A stretch of 64,000 bases of DNA, from assembly GCA_023391635.1 (NCBI GenBank), contig JAEWAQ010000052.1, positions 124,001 through 188,000 on the forward strand, in the 5' to 3' direction. The position numbers and the translations under genes were made by a program. Shown piece after piece: positions 54,112 through 63,410 of this stretch (positions within the stretch are counted from its first letter, which is position 1; each line of letters starts with the position of its first letter). This DNA comes from Bacillota bacterium. Lineage in GTDB: Bacteria; Bacillota; Bacilli; Paenibacillales; Paenibacillaceae. The notes below the pieces were generated by a model. That model saw only the letters and a list, made by a program, of their open reading frames with translations, was not told the DNA's origin and did no database searches.

Positions 54112-56814
54112 TCAACCTCGCGGCTTGGCTCGGCGGGTCGCTTCGGCTTCCAATGGATTGTCAGGCCAGTAGTGCTTGGGATAGCGGCCCTTCAGATCTT
54201 TGCGAACTTCAAAATAGGTGCTGCGCCAGAAGTTCGCCAGATCGCGGGTGACCTGTACCGGGCGCTGGGCCGGGGACAACAGGTGCAGCGTCAGCGGGAC
54301 GTGACCGTCCGCGATGCGGGGCGACTCCGGCAGGCCGAACAGCTCCTGCAGGCGCACGGCAAGCGAAGGCGATTGCGGGTCCGCGTAATCGATCGGAATT
54401 CGCGATCCGCTAGGCACCGTCCAATGCGTGGGCGCATAGGCGTCGAGCTTGCGGCGCAGATCCCACGTCAGCAGCGATTCGAGCGCTGCCAGCAAGTTCA
54501 GCCGCTGTATGTCGGCAAGACTGCGCATGCCTTCGGTATAAGGAGCCAGCCAGGACTCGAGCGTGTCCAGCAGCGCATCGTCCGACAGATCCGGCCACGC
54601 CGGATCGCTGCTTCTGGCGAACATGGCGCGCTCCTGAAACTGCCTGGCCGAACGCGACCAAGGCAAGGAAGCGATGCCCGCTTCGCGCAATCCGGCGATG
54701 AGCGCCCGGTTCACCGACTCCGGCGGAGGCGAAGGCATCGGCGATTCGTCGATGAGGATGGCGCCGAATCTGCGCCTGATGCGAGCGCGCACGGCGCCGG
54801 CAGCGCGGTCCCATTCAACGATGCGTTCCTCGACGATGTCATCGCGAAAGTTGCGGAGCAAATCTTCCATCGCGAGCGGAGCGGCAAGCCGGATGCGGCC
54901 TTCGGGGCCGGCATCCTCCACTTCGGCCGCCGCGATCCACGGCGCACGCGCGATGGGCTGGTCGTGCACGAAGGAGGCACCCCGTCCGCCGCTCAGCAGA
55001 TAAGCGCCGCCCTCCCGGCGTCGACCGATGCGATCGGGATACGCGAACGCCAGCAATAAGCCGCAAGCGTTAGACTCCTCGATCGACGATGGCTTTGGCA
55101 TCGAGAGCTTGCCATCCTTCGCTGGCATGGGGTGAGATGATCGGGATAGCTTTGTTTTCGGCGACTGCGTCGATTCCGGTAATGGCCGCGATCCCGAATG
55201 ATCCGTAACGCCTATTTCAGTCGCCTCCCACCCATGACCGAGTCTATCGCCATACTCCCGCTTCAATCGCGCGACCTCATCCTTCAATCGGCGGCGCAAG
55301 GCTTCATCCGCAACGACAGCGAGCGGACCTTTGCCATGCAGCGCTTCAAGCCGGCTGCGCAAGTCCGCATCTGCCGGGCTCCATTTTCCGGAATAAACGC
55401 CCGACCCCGCCCCTGTCCCAACTGTCATCGACCTGACCCAATCCCGTTCGCTCAGCAATACCGCGATCTCGCATGCCAGGTCGCCCAAGCCGAGCGGCTT
55501 GGCGCGCAGCAGCATGTGGGACAGTCGCGGGTGTATGCCGAGCGCCGCCATTTCCCGACCATGCGGCGTGATGACACCGCCAGCAGTCAAGGCGCCGAGG
55601 CTTGCAAGCAGGTCTCGGGCTTGCTGCACCGCGGGCGCAGGCGGCGGGTCCAGCCATTGCAGCTCGGCCGGATCGCGCACGCCCCAAACGGCAAGCTCCA
55701 GCACGAGCGGCGCGAGGTCGGCTTCGCCGATCTCCGGCACGCTGGCGGACGGCAGACGCCGCTCCTGTTCCTCGCCCCACAATCGGTAGCAGACGCCCGG
55801 CGACAACCGGCCTGCCCGGCCTCTCCGCTGATCGGCGGAAGCCAAAGATACAGACACCGTCTCCAGCCGGGACATGCCGGTGCGCGGCGAGAAGCGGGAC
55901 ACCCGCGACAGGCCGCTATCGATGACGATCGTGATGCCTTCCACGGTCAAGCTCGTCTCCGCAACCGAGGTCGCCAGCACAATCTTGCGCTTTCCCGCGA
56001 CCGCCGGAGCCAGCGCCAAATCCTGCGCTTCCTGCGGCAGGCTGCCATGCAGCGGACAAACGAGCACAGCCTGCGTCGGCACTGCACTCCCCAACTTCTC
56101 CCTAAGGCGCCGTTCCGTCCTGCGAATTTCCGCCATCCCGGGCAGAAAGACGAGCAAGTCTCCTTCGCGCTCCCTGAGCGCTTCTTCCACGACCGGCGCC
56201 ACCGTATCTTCGATCGGCACGCCAATTCCGGATCGCACCGGGGGCCGGTAGACCGTCTTCACCTGATATTGCCGGCCTTCGCTCACGATGACCGGCGCAT
56301 CTCCAAGCATCTGAGCAACTGGCGCCGCATCAAGCGTCGCGCTCATGACGAGCAGCCGCAAGTCTTCCCGAAACAGCGCTTGCGTCTGCAGGCTCAACGC
56401 CAACCCAAGATCGGCTTGCAGGCTTCGTTCATGGAACTCGTCGAAAATCACGAGCCCCACCCCATCGAGCCCTGGATCCTCTTGCAGCATGCGAGTCAAT
56501 ACGCCTTCCGTCACCACTTCGATCCGCGTCCGCGGACTTACCTTCGTATCCATACGCACCCGGTATCCGACCGTCCCGCCGACCACCTCCCCGATCTGCG
56601 CCGACATGAACCTTGCCGCGCTGCGGGCTGCCAGCCTGCGGGGCTCGAGCATGACGATTTTACGGCCTCCGATCCACGGTTCGTCAAGCAGCGCTAGCGG
56701 AACCCGCGTCGTCTTGCCCGCACCGGGCGCGGCAGTCAGCACGGCTCCATTCCCTCGCATAAGGGCGTTCTTCAATTCCGGCAACACTTGATCTATCGGC
56801 AATCGCACCGCCAT
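54112..56814 (-). CDS. hrpB: ATP-dependent helicase HrpB
   Basis: This protein of about 900 residues has the DEAH-box order: Walker A TAAPGAGKTTRVPLALL, motif II VIFDEFHERSLQAD, motif III MSATLDAAPVAQML, motif V TSVAETSLTVEGITIVIDSG and motif VI QRRGRAGRLSPGVCYRLW. HrpB-specific C-terminal sequence follows (LTLHLLSPAQRPVQVTRDLA, FWRSTYFEVRKDLKGRYPKH). Its cellular task is not well defined. The ATG at 56814 has GAAGGAG 8 bases upstream; an open frame extends to 56847. It is a single-gene unit. Confidence 0.93.
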   Translation of the reverse strand: MAVRLPIDQVLPELKNALMRGNGAVLTAAPGAGKTTRVPLALLDEPWIGGRKIVMLEPRRLAARSAARFMSAQIGEVVGGTVGYRVRMDTKVSPRTRIEVVTEGVLTRMLQEDPGLDGVGLVIFDEFHERSLQADLGLALSLQTQALFREDLRLLVMSATLDAAPVAQMLGDAPVIVSEGRQYQVKTVYRPPVRSGIGVPIEDTVAPVVEEALREREGDLLVFLPGMAEIRRTERRLREKLGSAVPTQAVLVCPLHGSLPQEAQDLALAPAVAGKRKIVLATSVAETSLTVEGITIVIDSGLSRVSRFSPRTGMSRLETVSVSLASADQRRGRAGRLSPGVCYRLWGEEQERRLPSASVPEIGEADLAPLVLELAVWGVRDPAELQWLDPPPAPAVQQARDLLASLGALTAGGVITPHGREMAALGIHPRLSHMLLRAKPLGLGDLACEIAVLLSERDWVRSMTVGTGAGSGVYSGKWSPADADLRSRLEALHGKGPLAVVADEALRRRLKDEVARLKREYGDRLGHGWEATEIGVTDHSGSRPLPESTQSPKTKLSRSSHPMPAKDGKLSMPKPSSIEESNACGLLLAFAYPDRIGRRREGGAYLLSGGRGASFVHDQPIARAPWIAAAEVEDAGPEGRIRLAAPLAMEDLLRNFRDDIVEERIVEWDRAAGAVRARIRRRFGAILIDESPMPSPPPESVNRALIAGLREAGIASLPWSRSARQFQERAMFARSSDPAWPDLSDDALLDTLESWLAPYTEGMRSLADIQRLNLLAALESLLTWDLRRKLDAYAPTHWTVPSGSRIPIDYADPQSPSLAVRLQELFGLPESPRIADGHVPLTLHLLSPAQRPVQVTRDLANFWRSTYFEVRKDLKGRYPKHYWPDNPLEAEATRRAKPRG

Positions 56815-57091
56815 TCGCGCTTCTCCTTCCGCCCAACCAACGTTCATATTTCAGCATACCATGCACATTCGGAATTCGAAAACGAGATCGGCTTTAGCTC
56901 AGAATGGAGGAAAAATGAGCGGGGCTAACGGCGGAACGACGGGACGACACGATTGCAGCCAGAAGGCGAGAGTTGGGCGTGATTAGCAAGCGAAACCACA
57001 CCAAACGATAACGGGTCATCGTTGGAGGAACACCCCCGCATTCGCCTACATATGGTACAGGAGACCATTTCAAAGAGGTGAATCGGACGAA

Positions 57092-57931
57092 ATGCATCCT
57101 TATTCGCCCTATTACGCTAATAGCCAATATTCCAGCATGATGAATTACGGCGGCGGTTATGGCAGTTACGGAGGTTATGGGTATGGCCCGGCCAATTACG
57201 GCTGCTCTCCTTTCCGCGCTCCGCAGCCGGATCTCCAGGGAGGACCCGAGCGGCTAAGCGAGCGACAGCCCCATGCAGCGCATGTCGATTGGGCCGGACA
57301 ATTCCCCAATGAAGTCATCCTGCACGGGCCTGCCGTAAAGGAAGTGGCGCTGACCTTCGACGACGGACCGGACGACTATTGGACGCCGCGGGTGCTCGAC
57401 GATCTGAAAGAATTGGGCGTCAAAGCGACCTTCTTCTTCGTCGGCGAGCGCGTGCAAGCGAACCCCGACGTATTCCGCCGCATGATCAAGGAAGGCCACA
57501 TCGTCGGCAATCATTCCTGGAATCACGCCGATCTGTCGAAAATCCCGATAGAACAAGCCAGGGACCAGATCATCCGGACGAACGAGGAAATGCAACGGGT
57601 CGGCGGAGTCAGACCGCACCTGCTGCGTCCTCCTTACGGCGCCTTGTCCGAGCCTCTGATTCGGGAAGCGATCCGACTGGGTCAGATCATCATCTTGTGG
57701 AATGTCGACAGCCTGGATTGGACGCAAATTCCAGCTGAGCAGGTCGCAACGAACATTCTCTCTCATACCGGTCCCGGCGCCATCATCCTGCAGCACTCCG
57801 CCGGCGGCGCGGGACAAAGCCTGCAAAATACCGTCAACGCGCTCCCCTACGTCGTTCGCACGCTGCAAAACCGCGGCTATACTTTCCGTACCGTACCGGA
57901 GCTGCTCAAAATCCCGGCTTACCTTTCGTAA
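57092..57931 (+). CDS. Polysaccharide deacetylase (CE4) with Gly/Tyr-rich N-terminus
   Basis: This 279-residue protein starts with a Gly/Tyr/Ser-rich tail (residues 1-40, for example NYGGGYGSYGGYGYGPANYG) followed by a CE4 domain. Motif 1 is TFDDGPD, motif 2 is HSWNHADLSK, motif 3 is RPPYGALSE, and motif 5 is ILQHS, so the metal-binding Asp-His-His set is complete. Such enzymes deacetylate peptidoglycan or chitin-like chains. There is no signal peptide. The Gly/Tyr tail resembles spore-coat proteins, so a role on the spore surface is possible. The ATG has GAGGTGA 9 bases upstream. The gap before it (56815-57091) holds no clear feature. Confidence 0.88.
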   Translation: MHPYSPYYANSQYSSMMNYGGGYGSYGGYGYGPANYGCSPFRAPQPDLQGGPERLSERQPHAAHVDWAGQFPNEVILHGPAVKEVALTFDDGPDDYWTPRVLDDLKELGVKATFFFVGERVQANPDVFRRMIKEGHIVGNHSWNHADLSKIPIEQARDQIIRTNEEMQRVGGVRPHLLRPPYGALSEPLIREAIRLGQIIILWNVDSLDWTQIPAEQVATNILSHTGPGAIILQHSAGGAGQSLQNTVNALPYVVRTLQNRGYTFRTVPELLKIPAYLS

Positions 57932-57941
57932 CCGGGATTTT
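57908..57941. terminator. Bidirectional terminator
   Basis: aaaatcccgg (57908-57917) pairs with ccgggatttt (57932-57941), and ttac pairs with gtaa inside it, with one bulged base. T-runs follow on both strands, so it serves the deacetylase gene and the convergent HD-GYP gene. Its left arm lies in the end of the deacetylase coding sequence. Confidence 0.85.
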
Positions 57942-57944
57942 CTG

Positions 57945-58997
57945 TCACGAGGATAGGACTTTCCATCGGTCCGATTCGAATATGGCCAGAAAAGCATCCA
58001 CCACCCGAGGATCAAAATGCGCGCCTCGTTGCCGCATAACTTCCTCCAGTGTTTCTTCCGGCGACCATGCCCGCTTATAAGGGCGCTCATGCGTCAAGGC
58101 ATCGTAAAAGTCCGCAAGCGCGACGATTCGCGCTTCGAGCGGAATTTCCTCCCCCCGCAAACCGTGCGGATAACCGGTACCGTCCCATTTCTCGTGATGG
58201 GAACATGCGATAACGCCGGCCAGCTTTAATACCGTGAACGAACTGCCGGCCAGAATGTCGGCTCCGATCGACGTGTGCGTCTTCATCCGCTCGAACTCGG
58301 CCGGCTCGAACCGGCCGGGCTTCAGCAGAATCTCGTCCGGCACGCCGATTTTGCCGATATCGTGCAAGGGCGCAGCCATCCGAATCTGCTCCACCTCATA
58401 CGGACTCAACCCGAGCCGCTCCGCAATCATGCCGGAGAGCAGCCCCACGCGCTGCGTATGCTGTCCCGTCATGTCGTCGCGGTACTCTGACGCACGCCCG
58501 AGCAATTGCAGGATTTCCGCCTTCGCTTGCTGAAGCTCGGATGTACGCTCCCGCACCCTCTCTTCGAGTGAATTGTTTTGCCGCTGCAATTGCAGGTGCA
58601 GGAACCGGGTTTTCAGCAAATTGTTGATGCGCAGCACCACTTCCGTCCGGTCGTACGGCTTGGTCAGAAAGTCGTTCACCCCGGCCTGCAGCCCGCGCTG
58701 CCGGGCCTCGGGCGTCATATCCGCGGTCAGCATCAGCACCGGCAAGTATCCGCCCGTCCCGGCATGCGCATGAATCAGTGCGAGCGCTTCAATCCCGTCC
58801 AAGCCCGGCATATGCATGTCAAGCAGGACGATGTCGGGATCGAACGCATCGAGCAACGCCCCGATTTGCAAAGGGTCTGTCGTGCTGCGCAGTTCCGTGA
58901 AGCCGGCACGCCGCAATATCCGTTCCAGCAAGCTCAGATTGTATTCCTGGTCGTCCACCATCAGGATGCGCGCCGTTGGCATATTCATCGTGTCCAT
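57945..58997 (-). CDS. HD-GYP response regulator, probable cyclic-di-GMP phosphodiesterase
   Basis: This protein of about 350 residues has a receiver domain (ARILMVDDQEYNLSLLERIL, Asp near 60 in IVLLDMHMPGLDG), a short coiled coil and an HD-GYP domain with HTQRVG, HDIGKIGVPDEILLKPG, HHEKWDGTGYPHGLRGEEIP and the HERPYKRAWS end. Complete HD-GYP domains usually hydrolyse cyclic di-GMP. The ATG at 58997 has GGGGAC 7 bases upstream. It is the third gene of a signalling operon. Confidence 0.93.
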   Translation of the reverse strand: MDTMNMPTARILMVDDQEYNLSLLERILRRAGFTELRSTTDPLQIGALLDAFDPDIVLLDMHMPGLDGIEALALIHAHAGTGGYLPVLMLTADMTPEARQRGLQAGVNDFLTKPYDRTEVVLRINNLLKTRFLHLQLQRQNNSLEERVRERTSELQQAKAEILQLLGRASEYRDDMTGQHTQRVGLLSGMIAERLGLSPYEVEQIRMAAPLHDIGKIGVPDEILLKPGRFEPAEFERMKTHTSIGADILAGSSFTVLKLAGVIACSHHEKWDGTGYPHGLRGEEIPLEARIVALADFYDALTHERPYKRAWSPEETLEEVMRQRGAHFDPRVVDAFLAIFESDRWKVLSS

Positions 58998-59021
58998 CTG
59001 TCCGTCCCCATTCAACCGTTG

Positions 59022-59408
59022 TTATCCATTATCCCGCACTTGCGCCAATGCCGCTTGAATTTTGTCGAGCAGACGTTCCAAATCGACCGGCTTCGTATCG
59101 AAGTCGTCGCAGCCTGCCTGAAACGCCCGTTCCCGATCGCCCGACATGGCATGAGCCGTCAATGCGATAATCGGGATCTCCTTCGTGTCCGGATTTTGCT
59201 TCAGCATCCGGGTCGCTTCCCAGCCGTCCAGCAAAGGCAAACTCAGGTCCATAAGAATAACGTCCGGCTCAAGCATCTTCGCCAGCTCTACGCCTCGCAC
59301 GCCGTCTTCCGCCGCCGTCACTTCGTAGCCCTTGCGCACGAGACGCCGCGTCAGCATGTCGCGATTCATCTCGTTGTCTTCCACCAATAGAATCGATGTC
59401 ACCGTCAC
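59022..59408 (-). CDS. Single-domain response regulator
   Basis: This 128-residue protein is a receiver domain alone: SILLVEDNEMNRDMLTRRLV, Asp near 54 in VILMDLSLPLLDGWEATRML and the Lys-Pro in DTKPVDLERLLDKI. It starts at a GTG whose first bases overlap the stop of the hybrid kinase gene by 4 bases. It probably relays phosphate between the hybrid kinase and the HD-GYP regulator. Confidence 0.93.
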   Translation of the reverse strand: MTVTSILLVEDNEMNRDMLTRRLVRKGYEVTAAEDGVRGVELAKMLEPDVILMDLSLPLLDGWEATRMLKQNPDTKEIPIIALTAHAMSGDRERAFQAGCDDFDTKPVDLERLLDKIQAALAQVRDNG

Positions 59409-61783
59409 CCTCCTGCGCGCAAGAGCCAGCTAAGCTCAGCCAGCAGCGTATGCCCGACCGATGCGCCTTTTTGAATCACGCTTCTCACCTGGTTATCGAG
59501 CTTGATCCTGTCCTCTGCCGTAATCGTCTTCGCCGTGACGACCACGATCGGAATTTCACGCCATTGCTCCTGCTTGCGCATCTCCGCGACGAATTGAAAT
59601 CCGTCCATCTCCGGCATCATCAAATCCAGCAGAATTAGCCTCGGGACTTCCTGCCGCAAGCATTCCAGCGCCACGCGACCGTTGCCGGCTTGCGTCACGA
59701 TGTAGCCTTCTTTCTGCAACAGTCTCGTCATCAGCTCGCTGGTTGCCGAATCGTCTTCGATGACCAGGACGGCGTGCCGACTGCGACTCGTCACGTATTT
59801 GTTCATAATCTTGGACAATCGGTCCCGATCGATCGGTTTCATGAGAAAATCGGAAGCGCCCAGCGAGAACCCCAGCGTCTTGTCCCCGGTCATGGACCAG
59901 ATCACGACAGGTATGTCCTGCAGCTGCGGGTCGCTCTTGATCGCTTGCAGTACGCTCCAGCCATCCATCCCGGGCATGAGAATGTCCAGACAGATGACGT
60001 CCGGGCGCAATTCTCTCGCCAGTTCGAGCCCTTCCGTGCCGTTCTCTGCAACTGCCAGCGTCCAGCCTTCCTGGTCCAAGTACCGCTTCATCAAATGGCC
60101 GTTGATAGACTCGTCATCAATCAGCAGTACATTAACTCGACTGCGTTCCGAATCGGCAAATGTCCCGGCTGAAGGCGATTTCGCTTCGATGATTTGCTCA
60201 GCTTTCCCGGAAGCTTGATAGTCTGCCGGAAGCCAGCAGGTGAACGTGCTGCCGACGCCGGGATTGCTGGTGACGCCGATATCTCCGCCCAGCAATCGGC
60301 AGAAGCTATGGCTGATGGCGAGCCCAAGTCCTGTTCCGCCGTACTGGCGAGTCGTGGAGGCATCCGCTTGCATGAAAGGCTGGAACAGCTTGTCCACTTG
60401 CTCAGGCGTCATGCCGATACCGGAATCCCGTACGCGGAAGCAGTAGCCTGCCCGACCGCCTCTCGTTTCCGATTCTACCTCGCATTCGACGAGGCCGTTC
60501 TTCGTAAATTTGCTGGCATTGCTGAGCAGGTTGAACAAAATTTGCCGCAGCTTCGTCATGTCGGTCGTAATGTTGCCTTGCACGGAACGGGTTTCCAGAC
60601 GATTGCCGTTGCCCTCCACCAGAGGCTGAACCGTAGACGTTACGTCGGCCAAGAGCTCGGCAAGCTCGAACGTTTCGATATACACTTCCATTTTGCCGGC
60701 TTCGATCTTGGAAATGTCCAGAATGTCGTTGATCAACGAGAGCAGGTGCTTGCCCGACTTGCTGATCTTGGCGAGATCCTCCGCGAACATCGGCTCCCCG
60801 ATCTCCTCTGCCTCTTCCTCCAACATCTCGCTATAGCCGATGATTGCGTTGAGCGGCGTGCGCAGCTCATGGCTCATATTCGCCAGGAACTGGCTTTTGA
60901 TCTGGTTCGCCTTGACGGCTTCGTCGCGAGCTTGTTCCAGCTGTGCGGTGCGTTCGGCGACTAAATCCTCCAGATGATCGTTCATTTGCCGCAGTTCCTG
61001 GTTCATCTTATGTATCTCGTTCGTCTTGTTCATGATTTCCGAGTCTTTATGCGAGAACCGCTTGGAAATGAAAATGCCGAGCATGCTGAGCCCCAGCGTG
61101 TACAACGTGCCGCCAGAAATCAGATATGCCAGCCACTTCTGATCCAGGATCATGCCGAAGGAGGAAGTGTGCGTCTCGTCCATATGGAAACTGGCCGCCA
61201 TCATCCCCGTATAGTGCATGCCGGCGATAGCGCCGCCCATGATCAGACCGCTGCCCAGCTTCATCCAGCTTTCGCTGCGTGCGCTTGCCTTGCGAAAATA
61301 CAGCGACAGCCACAAGGCGGCAATCGAGGCGATCAACGCGATGACGACGGACAAGACCACGTATGCCATGTCATAAGTGATGCCAATCACCATCGCGGCC
61401 ATGCCGATGTAATGCATCGCACATATGCCCGCGGCCAACAGCACGCCGCCTCCGATCAATCGCAGCCCGTTCAACCGATCGCGACACACGATCGCAAGCG
61501 CGGCGAAAGAACCGACAATCGCCGCAAGGACGGACAGCACCACTTCGACGAGATCGTAAGCAACGGGCTCGGGCAAAGAGAATGCGAGCATGCCAACGAA
61601 ATGCATGGACCAGATACCCATCCCCATGGCGATAGCGCCGTACGTCAGCCATATCCATCTTCGCAAACCTTGCGTAGAAACGATTCTCTCTACCAGGTCA
61701 AGCACCGTATACGAAGCCGCTACGGCCACCACATACGAGAATACGACGAGCATGGAATCATAGGAACCGTGAACATGGTGCAT
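59405..61783 (-). CDS. MHYT-domain hybrid histidine kinase with two receivers
   Basis: This 792-residue protein has an N-terminal MHYT membrane sensor with about seven helices and three Met-His motifs (MHFVGM, MHYIGM, MHYTGM) that probably bind copper and sense a diatomic gas. A coiled coil (about 250-300) follows, then a His kinase core (FLANMSHELRTPLNAIIGYS, ATPase G-boxes DSGIGM and GGTGLGLAIS) and two receiver domains (ICLDILMPGMDGW near 575-585 and ILLDLMMPEMDGF near 700-710). The ATG has GGAGG 9 bases upstream. It leads a three-gene operon with the receivers encoded next. Confidence 0.93.
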   Translation of the reverse strand: MHHVHGSYDSMLVVFSYVVAVAASYTVLDLVERIVSTQGLRRWIWLTYGAIAMGMGIWSMHFVGMLAFSLPEPVAYDLVEVVLSVLAAIVGSFAALAIVCRDRLNGLRLIGGGVLLAAGICAMHYIGMAAMVIGITYDMAYVVLSVVIALIASIAALWLSLYFRKASARSESWMKLGSGLIMGGAIAGMHYTGMMAASFHMDETHTSSFGMILDQKWLAYLISGGTLYTLGLSMLGIFISKRFSHKDSEIMNKTNEIHKMNQELRQMNDHLEDLVAERTAQLEQARDEAVKANQIKSQFLANMSHELRTPLNAIIGYSEMLEEEAEEIGEPMFAEDLAKISKSGKHLLSLINDILDISKIEAGKMEVYIETFELAELLADVTSTVQPLVEGNGNRLETRSVQGNITTDMTKLRQILFNLLSNASKFTKNGLVECEVESETRGGRAGYCFRVRDSGIGMTPEQVDKLFQPFMQADASTTRQYGGTGLGLAISHSFCRLLGGDIGVTSNPGVGSTFTCWLPADYQASGKAEQIIEAKSPSAGTFADSERSRVNVLLIDDESINGHLMKRYLDQEGWTLAVAENGTEGLELARELRPDVICLDILMPGMDGWSVLQAIKSDPQLQDIPVVIWSMTGDKTLGFSLGASDFLMKPIDRDRLSKIMNKYVTSRSRHAVLVIEDDSATSELMTRLLQKEGYIVTQAGNGRVALECLRQEVPRLILLDLMMPEMDGFQFVAEMRKQEQWREIPIVVVTAKTITAEDRIKLDNQVRSVIQKGASVGHTLLAELSWLLRAGG

Positions 61784-62065
61784 GGACGTTTACCTCCGGA
61801 CGATCCCGCGTTGATGTAAGAATTTGTCGATTTGCGCGGATGGTCCTATTATACTACATCTATTTGAAAGATTTCTGAAAAAATAGAGTAGCTGCCATAA
61901 TGAACCGCCAAGTTAGGTGACTGTAGCGACTATTCGCCCAACCGACCGCCGCACTCCGCAAGTTTTTTTATGGATACTACATTTTGTTTTCAAATCTTGC
62001 TTTTAAATGCCGTATTTCGCTCGCTAGATATTCTTATGGGTTATACTTGTCATGGAGGCGATATA

Positions 62066-62635
62066 GTGGAACAAGCAGGATTGCCGAATTCATTGACCGA
62101 AGCGCAATGGCTGGCGGTGATTCATGATAATGCTGCTTACGACGGTCAATTCGTCTATGCAGTCAGGACAACGCGGATCTTCTGCCGTCCGTCCTGCAAA
62201 TCGCGGCCTCCCAAACGTGAACACGTCGGCATGTTTCGCACGCCCGAAGAAGCGCTTCAGGCAGGTTACCGTCCGTGCAAGCGCTGCAAGCCGACTGGCG
62301 GACGTTTGCCCGATGAAGAGTGGATTGCCGGCGTTGCGGAGTACATCGATCGTAACTATGCGGAGCCATTGACGCTTCAAGTTCTCGCAGATGTTGGCCA
62401 TGGCAGCCCGTACCACCTGCACAGAACGTTCAGGAAGGTGCTCGGTATGACGCCCGTCGCCTATATTCACCGCACGCGGATCGAACATGCCAAGCAATTG
62501 CTTCTGACCACCGACAAGCCCGTCACGGAAATCGGCCTAAGCATCGGCATGCCCAGTCTGTCCTATTTCATCACCCTGTTCAAGAAAAAAACCGGCAGCA
62601 CTCCGGCGGCGTATCGGCAGCTTCACAGAGGTTAA
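62066..62635 (+). CDS. Ada-type methylphosphotriester-responsive AraC regulator (AdaA-like)
   Basis: This protein of about 189 residues has an N-terminal Ada zinc domain with the Cys set of TRIFCRPSCKSRPPKREHV and YRPCKRCKPTGG. The first Cys accepts the methyl group from DNA phosphotriesters. A C-terminal AraC domain follows (LTLQVLADVGHGSPYHLHRT and KPVTEIGLSIGMPSLSYFIT). It is similar in layout to B. subtilis AdaA, which activates alkylation repair. The GTG at 62066 has GGAGG 7 bases upstream; an earlier frame start at 61970 has none. No methyltransferase gene is adjacent. Confidence 0.9.
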   Translation: MEQAGLPNSLTEAQWLAVIHDNAAYDGQFVYAVRTTRIFCRPSCKSRPPKREHVGMFRTPEEALQAGYRPCKRCKPTGGRLPDEEWIAGVAEYIDRNYAEPLTLQVLADVGHGSPYHLHRTFRKVLGMTPVAYIHRTRIEHAKQLLLTTDKPVTEIGLSIGMPSLSYFITLFKKKTGSTPAAYRQLHRG

Positions 62636-63017
62636 TTCGGGTGTAACTTGTTGCCGTCCGCACCATACCCGCCGCGTGACCGCCATTCGCACGCCTTATG
62701 TCTCTGTCTGCACCAATCTGAAATGTCCGACACATTCTAACGGACACACCGGACCTTATTAAACCTGAATCTGCGCATTCGACATTGTAACGGACACAGA
62801 TGCAGTTATTCGATACGGAATACCTGACTTTGTCTAATTTCCGGGGAAATAACGGCGCGTGTGTCCGTTAAATCTGGAAACGAGCCGATTGCTGTCGATT
62901 AAGGTCGCTCATGTCCGTTAGAACAGCAAGCAAGTCAGCCGCCATAGACGCATTGAAGCGCCGACAAACGCACACAAAGCTGAAACCGCGTCGCAAGCAA
63001 CGCGGTTCCATCCTCAC
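62636..63017. repeat. Intergenic region with four copies of a TAACGGACA element
   Basis: The 382-base gap between the Ada-type and Rieske genes has no gene. The element TAACGGACAC occurs at 62738-62747 and 62788-62797, and its reverse complement at 62861-62870 (GTGTCCGTTA) and 62911-62920 (ATGTCCGTTA). The first and last copies extend to ATTCTAACGGACA and TGTCCGTTAGAA. The arrangement of two forward then two reverse copies would allow a large hairpin or protein binding. Confidence 0.65.
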
Positions 63018-63368
63018 CTACAGCAAGATGCCGATCTTGCCATCTTCCACATGAACCTTGTAGCTGCGGGTCCGGACTTTATCGTTGAATATCGATTTGC
63101 CCGTCTTGATTTCAAACTCCCAGCCATGCCAAGGGCAGCGGACGATTTCACCATCGCGGCCGAATGGATAGTCGTACACGCCCGAGGGCAGCGTTGTGCC
63201 GCAAATAGGGCCTTTGCAGAGCTCGGCGCCTTCGTGCGGGCAGCGGTTGTGAAGGGCGAAATATTCATCACCAACGCGGTACAGGCCAATGGACCATCCC
63301 TCTACTTCAACAATCTTGCACTGGCCCTCGGGCACTTCACACGTATCCGCAACGTAGTGCAATTTCAT
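63018..63368 (-). CDS. Rieske [2Fe-2S] ferredoxin
   Basis: This 116-residue protein has the Rieske ligands: CPHEG (NRCPHEGAELCKG) and CPWHGWEF, with a YDYPF loop between them. Soluble Rieske proteins of this size pass electrons to oxygenases or are fused subunits of them. It starts at an ATG at 63368. It follows an amidohydrolase gene in the same direction with a 42-base gap, so the two are probably co-transcribed. No oxygenase gene is in the window. Confidence 0.93.
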   Translation of the reverse strand: MKLHYVADTCEVPEGQCKIVEVEGWSIGLYRVGDEYFALHNRCPHEGAELCKGPICGTTLPSGVYDYPFGRDGEIVRCPWHGWEFEIKTGKSIFNDKVRTRSYKVHVEDGKIGILL

Positions 63369-63410
63369 GGCAGCCTATCCCCTCCTCTCCCCTCTTCTAC
63401 GCTCCCTGCG

